Assembly (NCBI GenBank): GCA_020441545.1
Contig: JAGRLZ010000129.1
Span: 1 to 52,009, forward strand
Length of the DNA stretch: 52,009 nucleotides
DNA from: Xanthobacteraceae bacterium
GTDB lineage: Bacteria; Pseudomonadota; Alphaproteobacteria; Rhizobiales; Xanthobacteraceae
Reading direction: 5' to 3'
The position numbers were made by a program, and so were the translations under genes. Every line of letters begins with the position of its first letter. The stretch's first letter is position 1. Of the stretch, positions 37,314-46,053 are shown one piece after another. The notes under the pieces are model-generated. The model worked only from the letters and a program-made list of their open reading frames with translations, ran no database searches and was not told the origin of the DNA.

Positions 37314-38255
37314 ATGTTGCATCCCCAGGCTGCCATGCTCCTGAAGCTGGTGGAGCAGAGCGGCGCGCCGCCGGTTCACCTGCTGGCGCCGGTCGAAGCC
37401 CGCCAGATGTATCGCGATCGCCGGTTCTTCAGTCAGCCGGACCCGCCGGAGGTCGCGCTGATGCGCGATCTCGAGGCGGAGGGGCCGGCGGGACCGATCC
37501 CGTTGCGCCTGTATCGTCCGCTCGGGAGTTCTCAGGACCAGGCCTTGCCGGTGCTAGTCTATTATCATGGCGGCGGCTTTGTCATCGGCGACCTCGACAC
37601 GCATGACGTGCTGTGTCGCGAACTCGCCAATGAATCGGGCTGCGCGGTGGTGTCGGTCGACTACCGGCTGGCGCCCGAACATCCGTATCCCGCCGCCGTC
37701 ATCGACTGCATGGCGGCGACGCGCTGGATTTATGCGAATGCTGCTTCGCTCGGGCTCGACGCCGGCCGCCTGGCGGTGGGCGGCGACAGCGCCGGCGGCA
37801 ATCTCGCCGCCGTCGTCTGCCTCCTGGCGCGGGACGACGGCGACCTGCCGATCCGGTTCCAGCTCCTGATCTATCCCGGCACCGAGATGCGCAGCACGGC
37901 GCAGTCGCACCAGACGAACGGGCAGGGCTATCTGCTGACGCGGGATACCATCGATTATTTCCACGGCCACTATATCGCCGATCCGGAGCAGGATTTCGAA
38001 TGGCAGGCGTCGCCATTCCTGCGTGACGACCTTGCGGGCCTGCCGCCGGCATTCATCATGAGCGCCGGCTACGATCCGTTGCGCGACGATGCGCTGGCCT
38101 ATTCGCAGCGGCTGAGCGAGGCGGGCAACCGCGTCACGCACATCTGCTTCGAGCGCCAGATCCATGGCTTCATCACCATGGGCAAGGTGATCGACGAGGC
38201 CAATACCGCCGTCCGGCTGTGCGCCGACGAGGTGCGGCGGGCGCTGTCGGCGTAG
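37314..38255 (+). CDS. Alpha/beta hydrolase, hormone-sensitive lipase (HSL) family esterase
   Basis: A 313-residue esterase. The oxyanion-hole motif YYHGGGF starts near residue 83 (H85), the nucleophile is S159 in GGDSAGG, and D254 (GYDPLRDD) and H284 (QIHGF) complete the triad. This is the bacterial HSL (family IV) pattern, hydrolysing short- to medium-chain esters. A good ribosome binding site (aaggaagg) lies 9 bases before ATG 37314. It follows the acyl-CoA synthetase but is separated by repeat DNA, so joint transcription is doubtful. Its TAG stop is the start of repeat copy D. Confidence 0.94.
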   Translation: MLHPQAAMLLKLVEQSGAPPVHLLAPVEARQMYRDRRFFSQPDPPEVALMRDLEAEGPAGPIPLRLYRPLGSSQDQALPVLVYYHGGGFVIGDLDTHDVLCRELANESGCAVVSVDYRLAPEHPYPAAVIDCMAATRWIYANAASLGLDAGRLAVGGDSAGGNLAAVVCLLARDDGDLPIRFQLLIYPGTEMRSTAQSHQTNGQGYLLTRDTIDYFHGHYIADPEQDFEWQASPFLRDDLAGLPPAFIMSAGYDPLRDDALAYSQRLSEAGNRVTHICFERQIHGFITMGKVIDEANTAVRLCADEVRRALSA

Positions 38256-38349
38256 AGCGTTTTCGAGCGAAACGGGTATCGGTTCGCGTCAAGAAAACGC
38301 GTTAAAATGAGGAATATGGAGCCCCGTTCCGATAGAATCGGAACGGGGC
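38253..38349. repeat. Dispersed repeat, copy D (starts at a TAG stop codon)
   Basis: Begins TAGAGCGTTTTCGAGCGAAA at the esterase stop codon, then ggttcgcgtcaagaaaacgc and gttaaaatgagg, and ends in the palindrome CGTTCCGATagaATCGGAACG. The palindrome centre is aga here and tct in copy C, that is, inverted relative to the body. Confidence 0.9.
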
Positions 38350-38495
38350 GGCTTGGTGTCGGCTGTCGTGTCCGCTCGCGGCGGCCGCTGCAACTGCGGC
38401 GGAATCGTGGTTGGAAGGCGGCGCTCACGGCCTCTTTACTGCCGCCTTGTGCGGTTGAACTGACGGCATCGTCCATCTCTGGCGGAGCCGTCTCG

Positions 38496-38666
38496 ATGAA
38501 CATGGCGTTTGAGGAATTCCTGGTGGTCTCGCAGTTTCGCGTCGTGGAGCACTATCGGCGCCTGCTGACGGGGCAACTGCCGGATGACGAGCGCGAGACG
38601 CTTGCGCACAGTCTGGCGCGCGAGGAGAACGAACTGGACCGCCTGCGCCGGGAGCGCCCGAACTGA
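38496..38666 (+). CDS. Small protein of unknown function
   Basis: A 56-residue frame (MNMAFEEFLVVSQFRVVEHY at the N-terminus, ending ELDRLRRERPN). It uses the GC-rich third positions typical of genes here and looks like a soluble, charged, possibly coiled-coil helix pair (DDERETLAHSLAREENELDR). A ggcgga purine stretch lies about 8 bases before the ATG. A longer frame upstream runs into repeat copy D and is unlikely. I do not recognise a family. It sits between the esterase and an aminopeptidase gene with no clear link to either. Confidence 0.55.
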   Translation: MNMAFEEFLVVSQFRVVEHYRRLLTGQLPDDERETLAHSLAREENELDRLRRERPN

Positions 38667-38813
38667 GCGCACTGCTCAAAGTGCATGGACCTGAGCGTGC
38701 TGACCCGGGCGTGATGGCGGCATGTCGTGCCTGGCAGGCGGCGCGGGCGAATCCCATGTATGATTGCGGCCGATGCAATCTGCCTTGGGAAACCTGTCTT
38801 GGGAAATGCGCTT

Positions 38814-40064
38814 ATGACGACACGCCAGCACAACACGATCGATCCGGCCAAACTCGACAAGCTTGCCGAGGTGGCGGTCAAGGTCGGCCTGCAACTCCAG
38901 CCCGGACAGGATGTCTTTCTCACCGCGCCCGCGGCGGCGCTGCCTCTGGTGCGGCGGATCGCCGAACATGCCTACAAGGCCGGCGCCGGCCTCGTGACGC
39001 CGCTGCTGTCGGACGAGGAGGTCACGCTCGCGCGCTATCGCTTCGGGCAGGATGCCGGCTTCGATCGCGCCGCCGGATGGCTCTATGAAGGGCTGGCCAA
39101 GGCGTTCGACGCCAACACCGCGCGCCTCGCCGTGGTCGGCGACAACCCGATGCTGCTGGCCGGCGAGGATGCTGCCAAGGTCGCGCGCGCCAGCAAGGCC
39201 AATTCCATCGCCTATCGCCCGGCGATGGAGAAGATCACCGGCTTCGACATCAACTGGAACATCGTCGCCTATCCGGGCGCGTCGTGGGCCAGGCTGGTGT
39301 TTCCGGACGACGAGGAGGATGCCGCCGTCGGCAAGCTGGCGGATGCGATCTTCGCGGCCTCGCGGGCCGACGTTGCCGATCCGGTCGCGGCATGGACCGC
39401 GCACAACGCCGCGCTGCGCGCGCGCACCGACTGGCTCAACGGCCAGCGCTTCCATGCCCTGCATTATTCCGGCCCGGGCACCGACCTGACCATCGGCCTG
39501 GCGGATGGCCATGAATGGGTCGGCGGCGCTTCGGTCGCCAGGAACGGCATCGTCTGCAATCCCAATATCCCGACCGAGGAGGTCTTCACCACGCCGCACG
39601 CGCAGCGCGTCGAAGGGCACGTGCGCAGCACCAAGCCGCTGTCCTATCAGGGCACGCTGATCGACGACATCGCGGTGCGTTTCGAGGGCGGCAGGATCGT
39701 CGAGGCAAGCGCGTCGCGCGGCGCGGAGGTGCTGAACAAGGTGCTTGACACCGACGAGGGCGCGCGGCGGCTGGGCGAGGTGGCGCTGGTGCCGCATTCA
39801 TCGCCGATCTCCGCCAGCGGCCTGTTGTTCTACAACACGCTGTTCGACGAGAACGCCTCCTGTCACATCGCGCTCGGGCAATGCTATTCGAAATGCTTCG
39901 TCGACGGCGACAAGCTGACGCCGGAGCAGGTCGCGGCGCAGGGCGGCAATTCGAGCTTCATCCATATCGACTGGATGATCGGATCCGACAAGATCGACAT
40001 CGACGGCATTCATGCCGACGGCCGCCGCGTGCCGGTGTTCCGCAAGGGCGAATGGGCGGCGTGA
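38814..40064 (+). CDS. Aminopeptidase, M29 family
   Basis: A 416-residue metallo-aminopeptidase of the thermophilic (AmpS/M29) type, which removes N-terminal residues from peptides using two metal ions. Family stretches include LQPGQDVFLTAPAAALPLVR, LADGHEWVGGASVARNGIVC, NIPTEEVFTTPHAQRVEGHV and the metal-site region ENASCHIALGQCYSKCF, followed by GGNSSFIHIDWMIGS. The start at ATG 38814 gives the normal N-terminus; upstream in-frame codons lack family features. It stands alone. Confidence 0.92.
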   Translation: MTTRQHNTIDPAKLDKLAEVAVKVGLQLQPGQDVFLTAPAAALPLVRRIAEHAYKAGAGLVTPLLSDEEVTLARYRFGQDAGFDRAAGWLYEGLAKAFDANTARLAVVGDNPMLLAGEDAAKVARASKANSIAYRPAMEKITGFDINWNIVAYPGASWARLVFPDDEEDAAVGKLADAIFAASRADVADPVAAWTAHNAALRARTDWLNGQRFHALHYSGPGTDLTIGLADGHEWVGGASVARNGIVCNPNIPTEEVFTTPHAQRVEGHVRSTKPLSYQGTLIDDIAVRFEGGRIVEASASRGAEVLNKVLDTDEGARRLGEVALVPHSSPISASGLLFYNTLFDENASCHIALGQCYSKCFVDGDKLTPEQVAAQGGNSSFIHIDWMIGSDKIDIDGIHADGRRVPVFRKGEWAA

Positions 40065-40106
40065 AGCCGCCGCTCGCCGCTGGCGTCGATAAAGTGCGCC
40101 AGCCGT

Positions 40107-40219
40107 CATGTCCGCGCAGGCGGGCATCCAGTACCCACGGCGATCTTTGAGATTACCGGATCATCCGCCGGAGCCTGTCATCGGGCCGCGCCTGGCGCGG
40201 ACCCGTTGGCGGATAATGG
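40107..40219. repeat. Two dispersed repeat pieces between convergent genes
   Basis: The piece at 40107-40151 (gcgcaggcgggcatccagta, then gcgatctttgag) matches 48291-48335. The piece at 40161-40219 (tcatccgccgg, gcctgtcatcgggccgcgc) matches 48449-48505. Both fall in the 167-base gap between the aminopeptidase and the second acyl-CoA synthetase. Confidence 0.75.
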
Positions 40220-40231
40220 CGGTTTCGTGCA

Positions 40232-41782
40232 TCACACGATCCGGCTCTTGCGGTCGCCCCAATAGCGGTCGCGGAGCAGGCGCTTGTAGAGCTTGCCGGT
40301 CGGCAGCCGCGGCAGTTCGGCCTCGAAGTCGATCGAGCGCGGGCATTTCTGCCGCGACAGGTTCTTCTGGCAGAAGGTCATCAGTTCGTCGGCCAGCGCG
40401 GCATCGGCCTCGATGCCGGGCATCGGCTGCACCACCGCCTTGACCTCCTCGCCGAGATCCTCGTTCGGCACGCCGAACACGGCGGCATCGGCGACCTTGG
40501 GATGGGTGATGAGCAGGTTCTCGCACTCCTGCGGATAGATGTTGACGCCGCCCGACACGATCATGAACGTGGCGCGGTCGGTCAGGTACAGGAATCCGTC
40601 GTCATCGACATAGCCGATATCGCCGACCGTGCTCATGGTGCCGTCTTGCGACAGGGTTTCGGCGGTGCGCGCGGGATCGTTGAAATACGCGAACTCGGTC
40701 GCGGTCTTGAACCACAAGGTGCCCGGCGTGCCCTTGGGGCAGGGTTTCATGTCCTCGTCGAGCACATGGAGGTCGCCGAACAGCACCTTGCCGACCGTGC
40801 CGCGATGGGCCTGCCATTGCGGGGTGTCGCAGGAGGTGAAGCCCAGCCCCTCGGTCGCGCCGTAATATTCGTGAATGATCGGCCCCCACCATTCGATCAT
40901 CTGTTCCTTCACCTGCGGCGGGCAGGGCGCGGCCGCGTGGATCGCGACCTCGAGCGAGGAGATGTCGTACTTCTTGCGCACGTCGTCCGGCAGCTTCAGC
41001 ATGCGCGAGAACATCGTCGGCACGAGCTGGCTGTGCGTCGGGCGATATGTCTCGACCAGTTGCAGATAGTTCTCCGGATCGAACTTCTCCATGATGATGA
41101 CGGTGCCGCCGTTGCGGATCGCGAGATTGACCGCGGCCTGTGGCGCCGAGTGATAGAGCGGCGCGGGCGACAGGTAGGTCATGCCCTCGCGGTAGAGCCA
41201 CAGTTGGTTCAGGAAGTCGAATATCGGGAGCCCCTCAGCCGGCGGCTGTTCCGGCAGCGGGCGGATGATGCCCTTCGGGCGGCCGGTGGTGCCCGACGAA
41301 TACAGCATCGCGGTGCCGATGCTTTCGTCGGACACCGGCGTCGACGGAAAGTCGCGCACGGCTTCGTCGAGGTTGAGAATCCTGTCGCCGTCGCCGGGAC
41401 CGTCGACCACCAGGCTGACTTCGACATTCGGGCACTGCTTGAGCGCTTCGAGCGCGACCGCGCGCTTCTCCTCCGAGAAGATCAGCACCCGCGACTCGCT
41501 GTTGTTGATGATGAAGGCGAGTTCGTCGGCCTTCAGGTAGGAGTTGATGCAGGTGTAGTACAGCCCCGTCCGCTCGCCGGCGGCGCAGCATTCGAGATAG
41601 CGTGCATTGTTCTCCATGAAAATCGAATAGTGATCCAGGCGCTTCAGGCCGCGGCTGCGCAGGAAATGCGCGAGGCGGTTGCTGCGCGCCTCCAGTTCGG
41701 CATAGGTGACCGCCTCGCCGCTGCGCGCCATGATGAAGGCGGGCTGGTCGCCGCGGGTCTTGGCATAAACTCCCGGATACAT
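40232..41782 (-). CDS. AMP-dependent acyl-CoA synthetase (second)
   Basis: A 516-residue ANL ligase. Motifs in order: YSSGTTGRPKGIIRPLP (near 172), EYYGATEGLGFTSC, TVGDIGYVDDDGFLYLTDR, MIVSGGVNIYPQECENLL and the catalytic C-terminal LPTGKLYKRLLRDRYWG. It is only distantly like the synthetase at 35503, so they probably use different acids. The start at 41782 (MYPGVYAKTRGDQ) is supported by aaggga about 11 bases upstream and by the natural domain start; a longer upstream frame adds non-family sequence. It is divergent from the membrane glycosyltransferase. Confidence 0.93.
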   Translation of the reverse strand: MYPGVYAKTRGDQPAFIMARSGEAVTYAELEARSNRLAHFLRSRGLKRLDHYSIFMENNARYLECCAAGERTGLYYTCINSYLKADELAFIINNSESRVLIFSEEKRAVALEALKQCPNVEVSLVVDGPGDGDRILNLDEAVRDFPSTPVSDESIGTAMLYSSGTTGRPKGIIRPLPEQPPAEGLPIFDFLNQLWLYREGMTYLSPAPLYHSAPQAAVNLAIRNGGTVIIMEKFDPENYLQLVETYRPTHSQLVPTMFSRMLKLPDDVRKKYDISSLEVAIHAAAPCPPQVKEQMIEWWGPIIHEYYGATEGLGFTSCDTPQWQAHRGTVGKVLFGDLHVLDEDMKPCPKGTPGTLWFKTATEFAYFNDPARTAETLSQDGTMSTVGDIGYVDDDGFLYLTDRATFMIVSGGVNIYPQECENLLITHPKVADAAVFGVPNEDLGEEVKAVVQPMPGIEADAALADELMTFCQKNLSRQKCPRSIDFEAELPRLPTGKLYKRLLRDRYWGDRKSRIV

Positions 41783-42109
41783 GTCGGCTTCGCTCCCTTG
41801 ATCCCCGGCCTGATCGTGGTGGCGGCTGCCGCCCGAACGGCCCATCCGGAACAATAGCTTCGCTGCAATCCCACACAAGCCGCCTCGCATTTTCGCGTAT
41901 CCGCCGAGGCGGTTTGTCGCGCTTTCCGCTGGTAAAGCCTGCGGGATCGGCTATAGCTGGCAGCGCTCCGCTACCGGCCAGTCCCGCATGTCCTTTCGTT
42001 TGACCGCTGCACCGATCGCCGCGACCCGCGCCGGGTCGTGCGGGGCATGTTGCGTTGCACATGCCCGCCGCCGGTCGCGCCGGGCTTCGTCAGCCGGGTA
42101 CGCCGCACG
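41783..42109. other. Divergent intergenic region with three perfect stems
   Basis: No gene seen. Stems: CCGCCTCG (41880-41887) with CGAGGCGG (41905-41912); CGACCC (42022-42027) with GGGTCG (42033-42038); GGGCATGT (42043-42050) with ACATGCCC (42059-42066). The last two lie in tandem about 45 bases before the glycosyltransferase start and would fold in its leader RNA. Both divergent promoters must be here. Confidence 0.55.
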
Positions 42110-43786
42110 ATGACCGATCTGGCGCGGGAGCGGGTCGACGAGGTTCTGCCGCGGCACGCGGTCGTCCGGCTCCCGTTGCTCGGGCGCCTGAGGGACGCGG
42201 CACGGCGGTTCGACCCGTTTGATCTGGCCTCGCTGGTGCTGCTGGCGGTGCTTTTCGTTCTTGTGGCAACGACATTCCGCGACTACGCCATTACCAACGA
42301 CGAATGGATCCAGCATCGCTACGGCGAACTGATCGTCGCCTATTATCGCAGCGGCTTCGCCGATCGGTCGGTTTTCCAGCTCGACAATCTCTATCTCTAT
42401 GGCGGCCTGTTCGACACCGCCGCGATATTGCTGAGCCATGTCGTGCCGATGGATGTCTTCGATCTGCGGCACCTGATGTGCGCGCTGATCGGGGTGGGGG
42501 GCCTTGCCTCCGCCATGGCGACGGCCCGGATGATCGGCGGTCCGCGGGCCGGCCTGATCGCCGGCGTCGCATTGGCGGTCTGCGGTTCGTGGTACGGCAC
42601 CATGTTCCACCACAGCAAGGACATCCCGCTGGCGGCGGCGATGGCCGGCGCGCTGTATTTCCTGATGCGCTGCGCGCGCGATTTGCCGAATCCGAGGACG
42701 AGGGACGTCGTCGGGTTCGGACTGCTGACCGGGGCGGCGCTCGGCATCAAGGTGCTGGGCCTGCTGCTGGTCGGCTATGCCGGGATCGCCGTGCTCCTGA
42801 GCATCCCCGGACCGTATTTGCGCGATCTCCGGCAGGCATCGGCATTCGTGCTGCGTTCGCTGCTCCGGCTGGCTCCGGCGCTGGTGATCGCCTATATGGT
42901 CATGATCGTCACATGGCCGTGGTCGGCGCTCGCGCCGCTCAATCCGATCCGCGGCCTGTTCAGCTTCGGCGAGTTTCACTACAACATCCGCACCGTGCTC
43001 GATGGCACGGTGTATCGGATGGCGACGATCCCGCGCCTCTATGTCCCGGCCTATATCGTCATCAAGCTGCCGCTGTTGATGCTGGCGGGCGCCGCCGTCG
43101 CGATGGCGTGGGCGGCCATCGCGCGTGCGGGAATGCCGTCGCGGGCCCGTCGCCGGATCGCCATGGTGGCGTTCGCGGCGCTGTTTCCGGTGCTGTGCGA
43201 GGTGGTGTCGCACGGCCCGGCGTTCTGCGGCCTGCGGCACTTCCTGTTCATCATTCCGCCGCTGGCCATCCTTGCCGGCGTGGGACTCGATCTTCTCCTC
43301 ATGCAGACTCGCGGCAGGTGGCTGAGCGTGCCGCTCGCGGCCGTCATCGTCGCCGGCTTCTCGTGGAACGCCGTCACCCTGGCGCGGCTGCATCCTTACG
43401 AATACCTGGTGTTCAACCCATTGGTCGGCGGCATCGCGGGCGCCTCGCGCCGCTATGCCATGGACTACTGGTTCACCATCATGCCGGAGGCGGTGGACGG
43501 CCTCGAAGCCTATCTGGACCGCACCGAACCGGCGGAGGCCCACGACCCGTTCCACAGCTACACGGTTGCGATCTGCGGAGAACGCGCCTCCTTCGTGAGG
43601 AAGGCGAAGCCTCATTTGCATTGGGCCGAGGTCTGGGAGACCGCGGATTTCTTCATCGCGCCGACCCAGATGAATTGCGACCGCGACAGTGACGGCAAGG
43701 TGGTGGCGACGGTGCGGCGGATGGGGGTTCCGCTCGGTTACGTGAAGGACCAGCGCGCGACCCGGCGCGGAAGACGGACCGGGTGA
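42110..43786 (+). CDS. GT-C-type membrane glycosyltransferase (family 39-like)
   Basis: A 558-residue integral membrane protein with about 10-12 hydrophobic segments. After the first one comes TTFRDYAITNDEWIQHRYGE; the acidic DE in the first outer loop is the usual catalytic site of GT-C enzymes that use polyprenyl-phosphate sugars. A conserved periplasmic region near the end (HPYEYLVFNPLVGGIAGASR) and a soluble C-terminal tail of about 100 residues follow. It may add a sugar to lipid A, protein or glycan in the periplasm; the substrate is unknown. ATG 42110 (MTDLARERV) was chosen; an in-frame ATG at 42038 would place residues inside the hairpins. Confidence 0.75.
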   Translation: MTDLARERVDEVLPRHAVVRLPLLGRLRDAARRFDPFDLASLVLLAVLFVLVATTFRDYAITNDEWIQHRYGELIVAYYRSGFADRSVFQLDNLYLYGGLFDTAAILLSHVVPMDVFDLRHLMCALIGVGGLASAMATARMIGGPRAGLIAGVALAVCGSWYGTMFHHSKDIPLAAAMAGALYFLMRCARDLPNPRTRDVVGFGLLTGAALGIKVLGLLLVGYAGIAVLLSIPGPYLRDLRQASAFVLRSLLRLAPALVIAYMVMIVTWPWSALAPLNPIRGLFSFGEFHYNIRTVLDGTVYRMATIPRLYVPAYIVIKLPLLMLAGAAVAMAWAAIARAGMPSRARRRIAMVAFAALFPVLCEVVSHGPAFCGLRHFLFIIPPLAILAGVGLDLLLMQTRGRWLSVPLAAVIVAGFSWNAVTLARLHPYEYLVFNPLVGGIAGASRRYAMDYWFTIMPEAVDGLEAYLDRTEPAEAHDPFHSYTVAICGERASFVRKAKPHLHWAEVWETADFFIAPTQMNCDRDSDGKVVATVRRMGVPLGYVKDQRATRRGRRTG

Positions 43787-43853
43787 CAGCCTCCGCGGGA
43801 TGTCTCGCGGGAACGTGCTGCGGCGATCCATCGGCTTGTGCTAAGAGGGACCG

Positions 43854-45950
43854 ATGAACGCCAACCTCAAAGTCCGGATCGGGCATTCCACCTGTCCGCA
43901 TGATTGTCCGTCCGCCTGCGCGCTGGATGTCGAAGTTCTCGATGATCGCGCGATCGGACGGGTGCGCGGATCGAAGTTGCAGAGCTATACGGCCGGCGTC
44001 GTCTGCGCCAAGGTCGGGCGATATGCGGAGCGGATCCATCATCCGGATCGCCTGAAGCATCCGCTGCGCCGGATCGGCGCCAAGGGCGAGGGGCGTTTCG
44101 CGCGCATTTCGTGGGACGAGGCGCTGGACGAGATCGCCGACCGCTTCAACGCCGCGGAACGCGCGTTCGGCGCCGAGTCGGTATGGCCTTACTATTATGC
44201 CGGCACGATGGGGCTGGTGATGCGGGACGGCATCAATCGCCTGGCGCACGTCAAGAAATATTCCCGCTTCTACAGCACGATCTGCGCGACCATCGCCTGG
44301 GCCGGCTTCGCCGCCGGCACCGGCAAGGTGATGGGCGTCGATCCGCGCGAAATGGCGAAGTCCGATCTGGTGGTGATCTGGGGCACCAATCCGGTCTCCA
44401 CCCAGGTCAACGTCATGACGCACGCCACCCGCGCCCGCAAGGAGCGCGGCGCGCGGATCGCGGCGATCGACGTCTACGATAACGAGACCATGAAGCAGGC
44501 GGATATCAGGATCATCCTGCGTCCGGGTACCGATGGCGCGTTCGCCTGCGGCGTCATGCATGTGCTGTTCCGCGACGGCTTCGCCGATCGCGCCTATCTT
44601 TCCAAATACACCGATTGCCCCGATGAACTGGAAGCGCATCTGCAGACGCGCACGCCGGAATGGGCGTCGGCGATCTGCGGCGTGCCGGTGGCCGAGATCG
44701 AGGCTTTCGCCCACGCGGTCGGCCAGACCCGCCGCACCTTCTTCCGGCTCGGCTACGGCTTCACCCGCAGCCGCAACGGTGCGACGCAGATGCACGCCGC
44801 GCTCAGCATCCCGGCGGTGACCGGCGCGTGGCAATACGAAGGCGGCGGCGCCTTCTTCAACAACGGCTCGATCTGGCAATTCGACAAGACGCTGATCGAG
44901 GGCCTCGACGCGGTCGATCCCGCGACGCGGCGGCTGGATCAATCGAAGATCGGCCGCATCCTCACCGGCGATGCGGACGCCCTGAAGGGCGGCGGCCCGG
45001 TCAAGGCGATGCTGATCCAGAACACCAATCCGGTGACGGTGGCGCCGGAGCAGGCCTTGGTGCGGCAAGGTTTTGCGCGCGACGACCTGTTCGTCGCGGT
45101 GCATGAGCAGTTCATGACCGAGACGGCGCGGATGGCCGATATCGTGCTGCCGGCGACCATGTTCCTGGAGCACGACGATCTCTATTACGGCGGCGGTCAC
45201 CAGCATATTTCGGTCGGCGCCAGGCTGATCGCTCCGCCGGAGGAATGCCGCTCCAACCACGAGGTGCTGCAGGGCATCGCGCAGCGGGTCGGCGCCAGCC
45301 ATCCGGCCTTCGACATGACCGCGCGTGAATTGATTGACGCGACATTGCGCGCCAGCGGGCAGGGCGGCATCGATGGCCTGCTCGACGACATGTGGCGCGA
45401 CCTGCAACCGGACTTCCGCGCCTCGCACTATCTCGACGGCTTCGGACATGCCGACGGCAAGTTTCACTTCAAGGTCGACTGGCCGAACGTGCCGGTGCCG
45501 ATCAACGACCGGATGGGCGCGTGGGACCGGATGCCGTCGCTGCCGGATCATTGGGCGGTGATCGAGGAGGCCGACGCCGAACATCCGTTCCGGCTCGCCA
45601 CCAGCCCGTCGCGGAGCTTTCTCAACACCACCTTCAACGAGACGCCGTCGTCGAAGGCGCGTGAGGGTGCGCCGTCGGTGATGATCCACCCCGACGACGC
45701 GGCGCGGCTCTCGGTCGCCGATGGCGACCTCGTCACGCTTGGCAATATGCGCGGCGAGACCACGCTGACGGCGCGGCTGTTCGCCGGCGTGCGCCGCGGC
45801 GTGCTGATCGCGGAATCGGTGCATCCCAACCATGCCCATGTCGGCAATCGCGGCATCAACATGCTGACCGGCGCGGAAGCGGTGGCGCCGTTCGGCGGTG
45901 CGGCCTTCCACGACAACAAGGTGTGGCTGCGCAGGGCTGCCATCGCATAA
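43854..45950 (+). CDS. Molybdopterin oxidoreductase (DMSO reductase/formate dehydrogenase superfamily)
   Basis: A 698-residue enzyme. The N-terminal [4Fe-4S] ligands are in STCPHDCPSAC (residues about 13-23) with a fourth cysteine in GVVCAKVGRYA near 51. Cofactor-binding blocks include SDLVVIWGTNPVSTQ, DVYDNETMKQADIRIILRPG-like residues and, at the C-terminus, HPDDAARLSVADGDLVTL, the molybdopterin dinucleotide-binding domain. There is no Tat signal, so it should be cytoplasmic. Substrate cannot be told; no partner subunit is adjacent. An 18-bp duplication overlaps its stop. Confidence 0.92.
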   Translation: MNANLKVRIGHSTCPHDCPSACALDVEVLDDRAIGRVRGSKLQSYTAGVVCAKVGRYAERIHHPDRLKHPLRRIGAKGEGRFARISWDEALDEIADRFNAAERAFGAESVWPYYYAGTMGLVMRDGINRLAHVKKYSRFYSTICATIAWAGFAAGTGKVMGVDPREMAKSDLVVIWGTNPVSTQVNVMTHATRARKERGARIAAIDVYDNETMKQADIRIILRPGTDGAFACGVMHVLFRDGFADRAYLSKYTDCPDELEAHLQTRTPEWASAICGVPVAEIEAFAHAVGQTRRTFFRLGYGFTRSRNGATQMHAALSIPAVTGAWQYEGGGAFFNNGSIWQFDKTLIEGLDAVDPATRRLDQSKIGRILTGDADALKGGGPVKAMLIQNTNPVTVAPEQALVRQGFARDDLFVAVHEQFMTETARMADIVLPATMFLEHDDLYYGGGHQHISVGARLIAPPEECRSNHEVLQGIAQRVGASHPAFDMTARELIDATLRASGQGGIDGLLDDMWRDLQPDFRASHYLDGFGHADGKFHFKVDWPNVPVPINDRMGAWDRMPSLPDHWAVIEEADAEHPFRLATSPSRSFLNTTFNETPSSKAREGAPSVMIHPDDAARLSVADGDLVTLGNMRGETTLTARLFAGVRRGVLIAESVHPNHAHVGNRGINMLTGAEAVAPFGGAAFHDNKVWLRRAAIA

Positions 45951-45967
45951 AGGGCCGCCATCGCATA
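45933..45967. repeat. 18-bp tandem duplication across the stop of the molybdopterin enzyme gene
   Basis: agggctgccatcgcata (45933-45949) and agggccgccatcgcata (45951-45967) repeat with an 18-bp period and one mismatch. The first unit encodes the final residues (RAAIA) and runs into the TAA stop. Confidence 0.85.
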
Positions 45968-46053
45968 GGCGGGCCTGGCCGCGGGCGTGCGCGATTGCGC
46001 CGCATCGCGCCGGCGCGCTACAGTTTCCGGCGACGCCGTCAGCAAGGGTTGTC

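Noticed and set aside
41951-43831. Minus-strand frame opposite the membrane glycosyltransferase
   Set aside because: Low-complexity arginine/histidine-rich sequence; the plus-strand frame has membrane segments and the DE loop.
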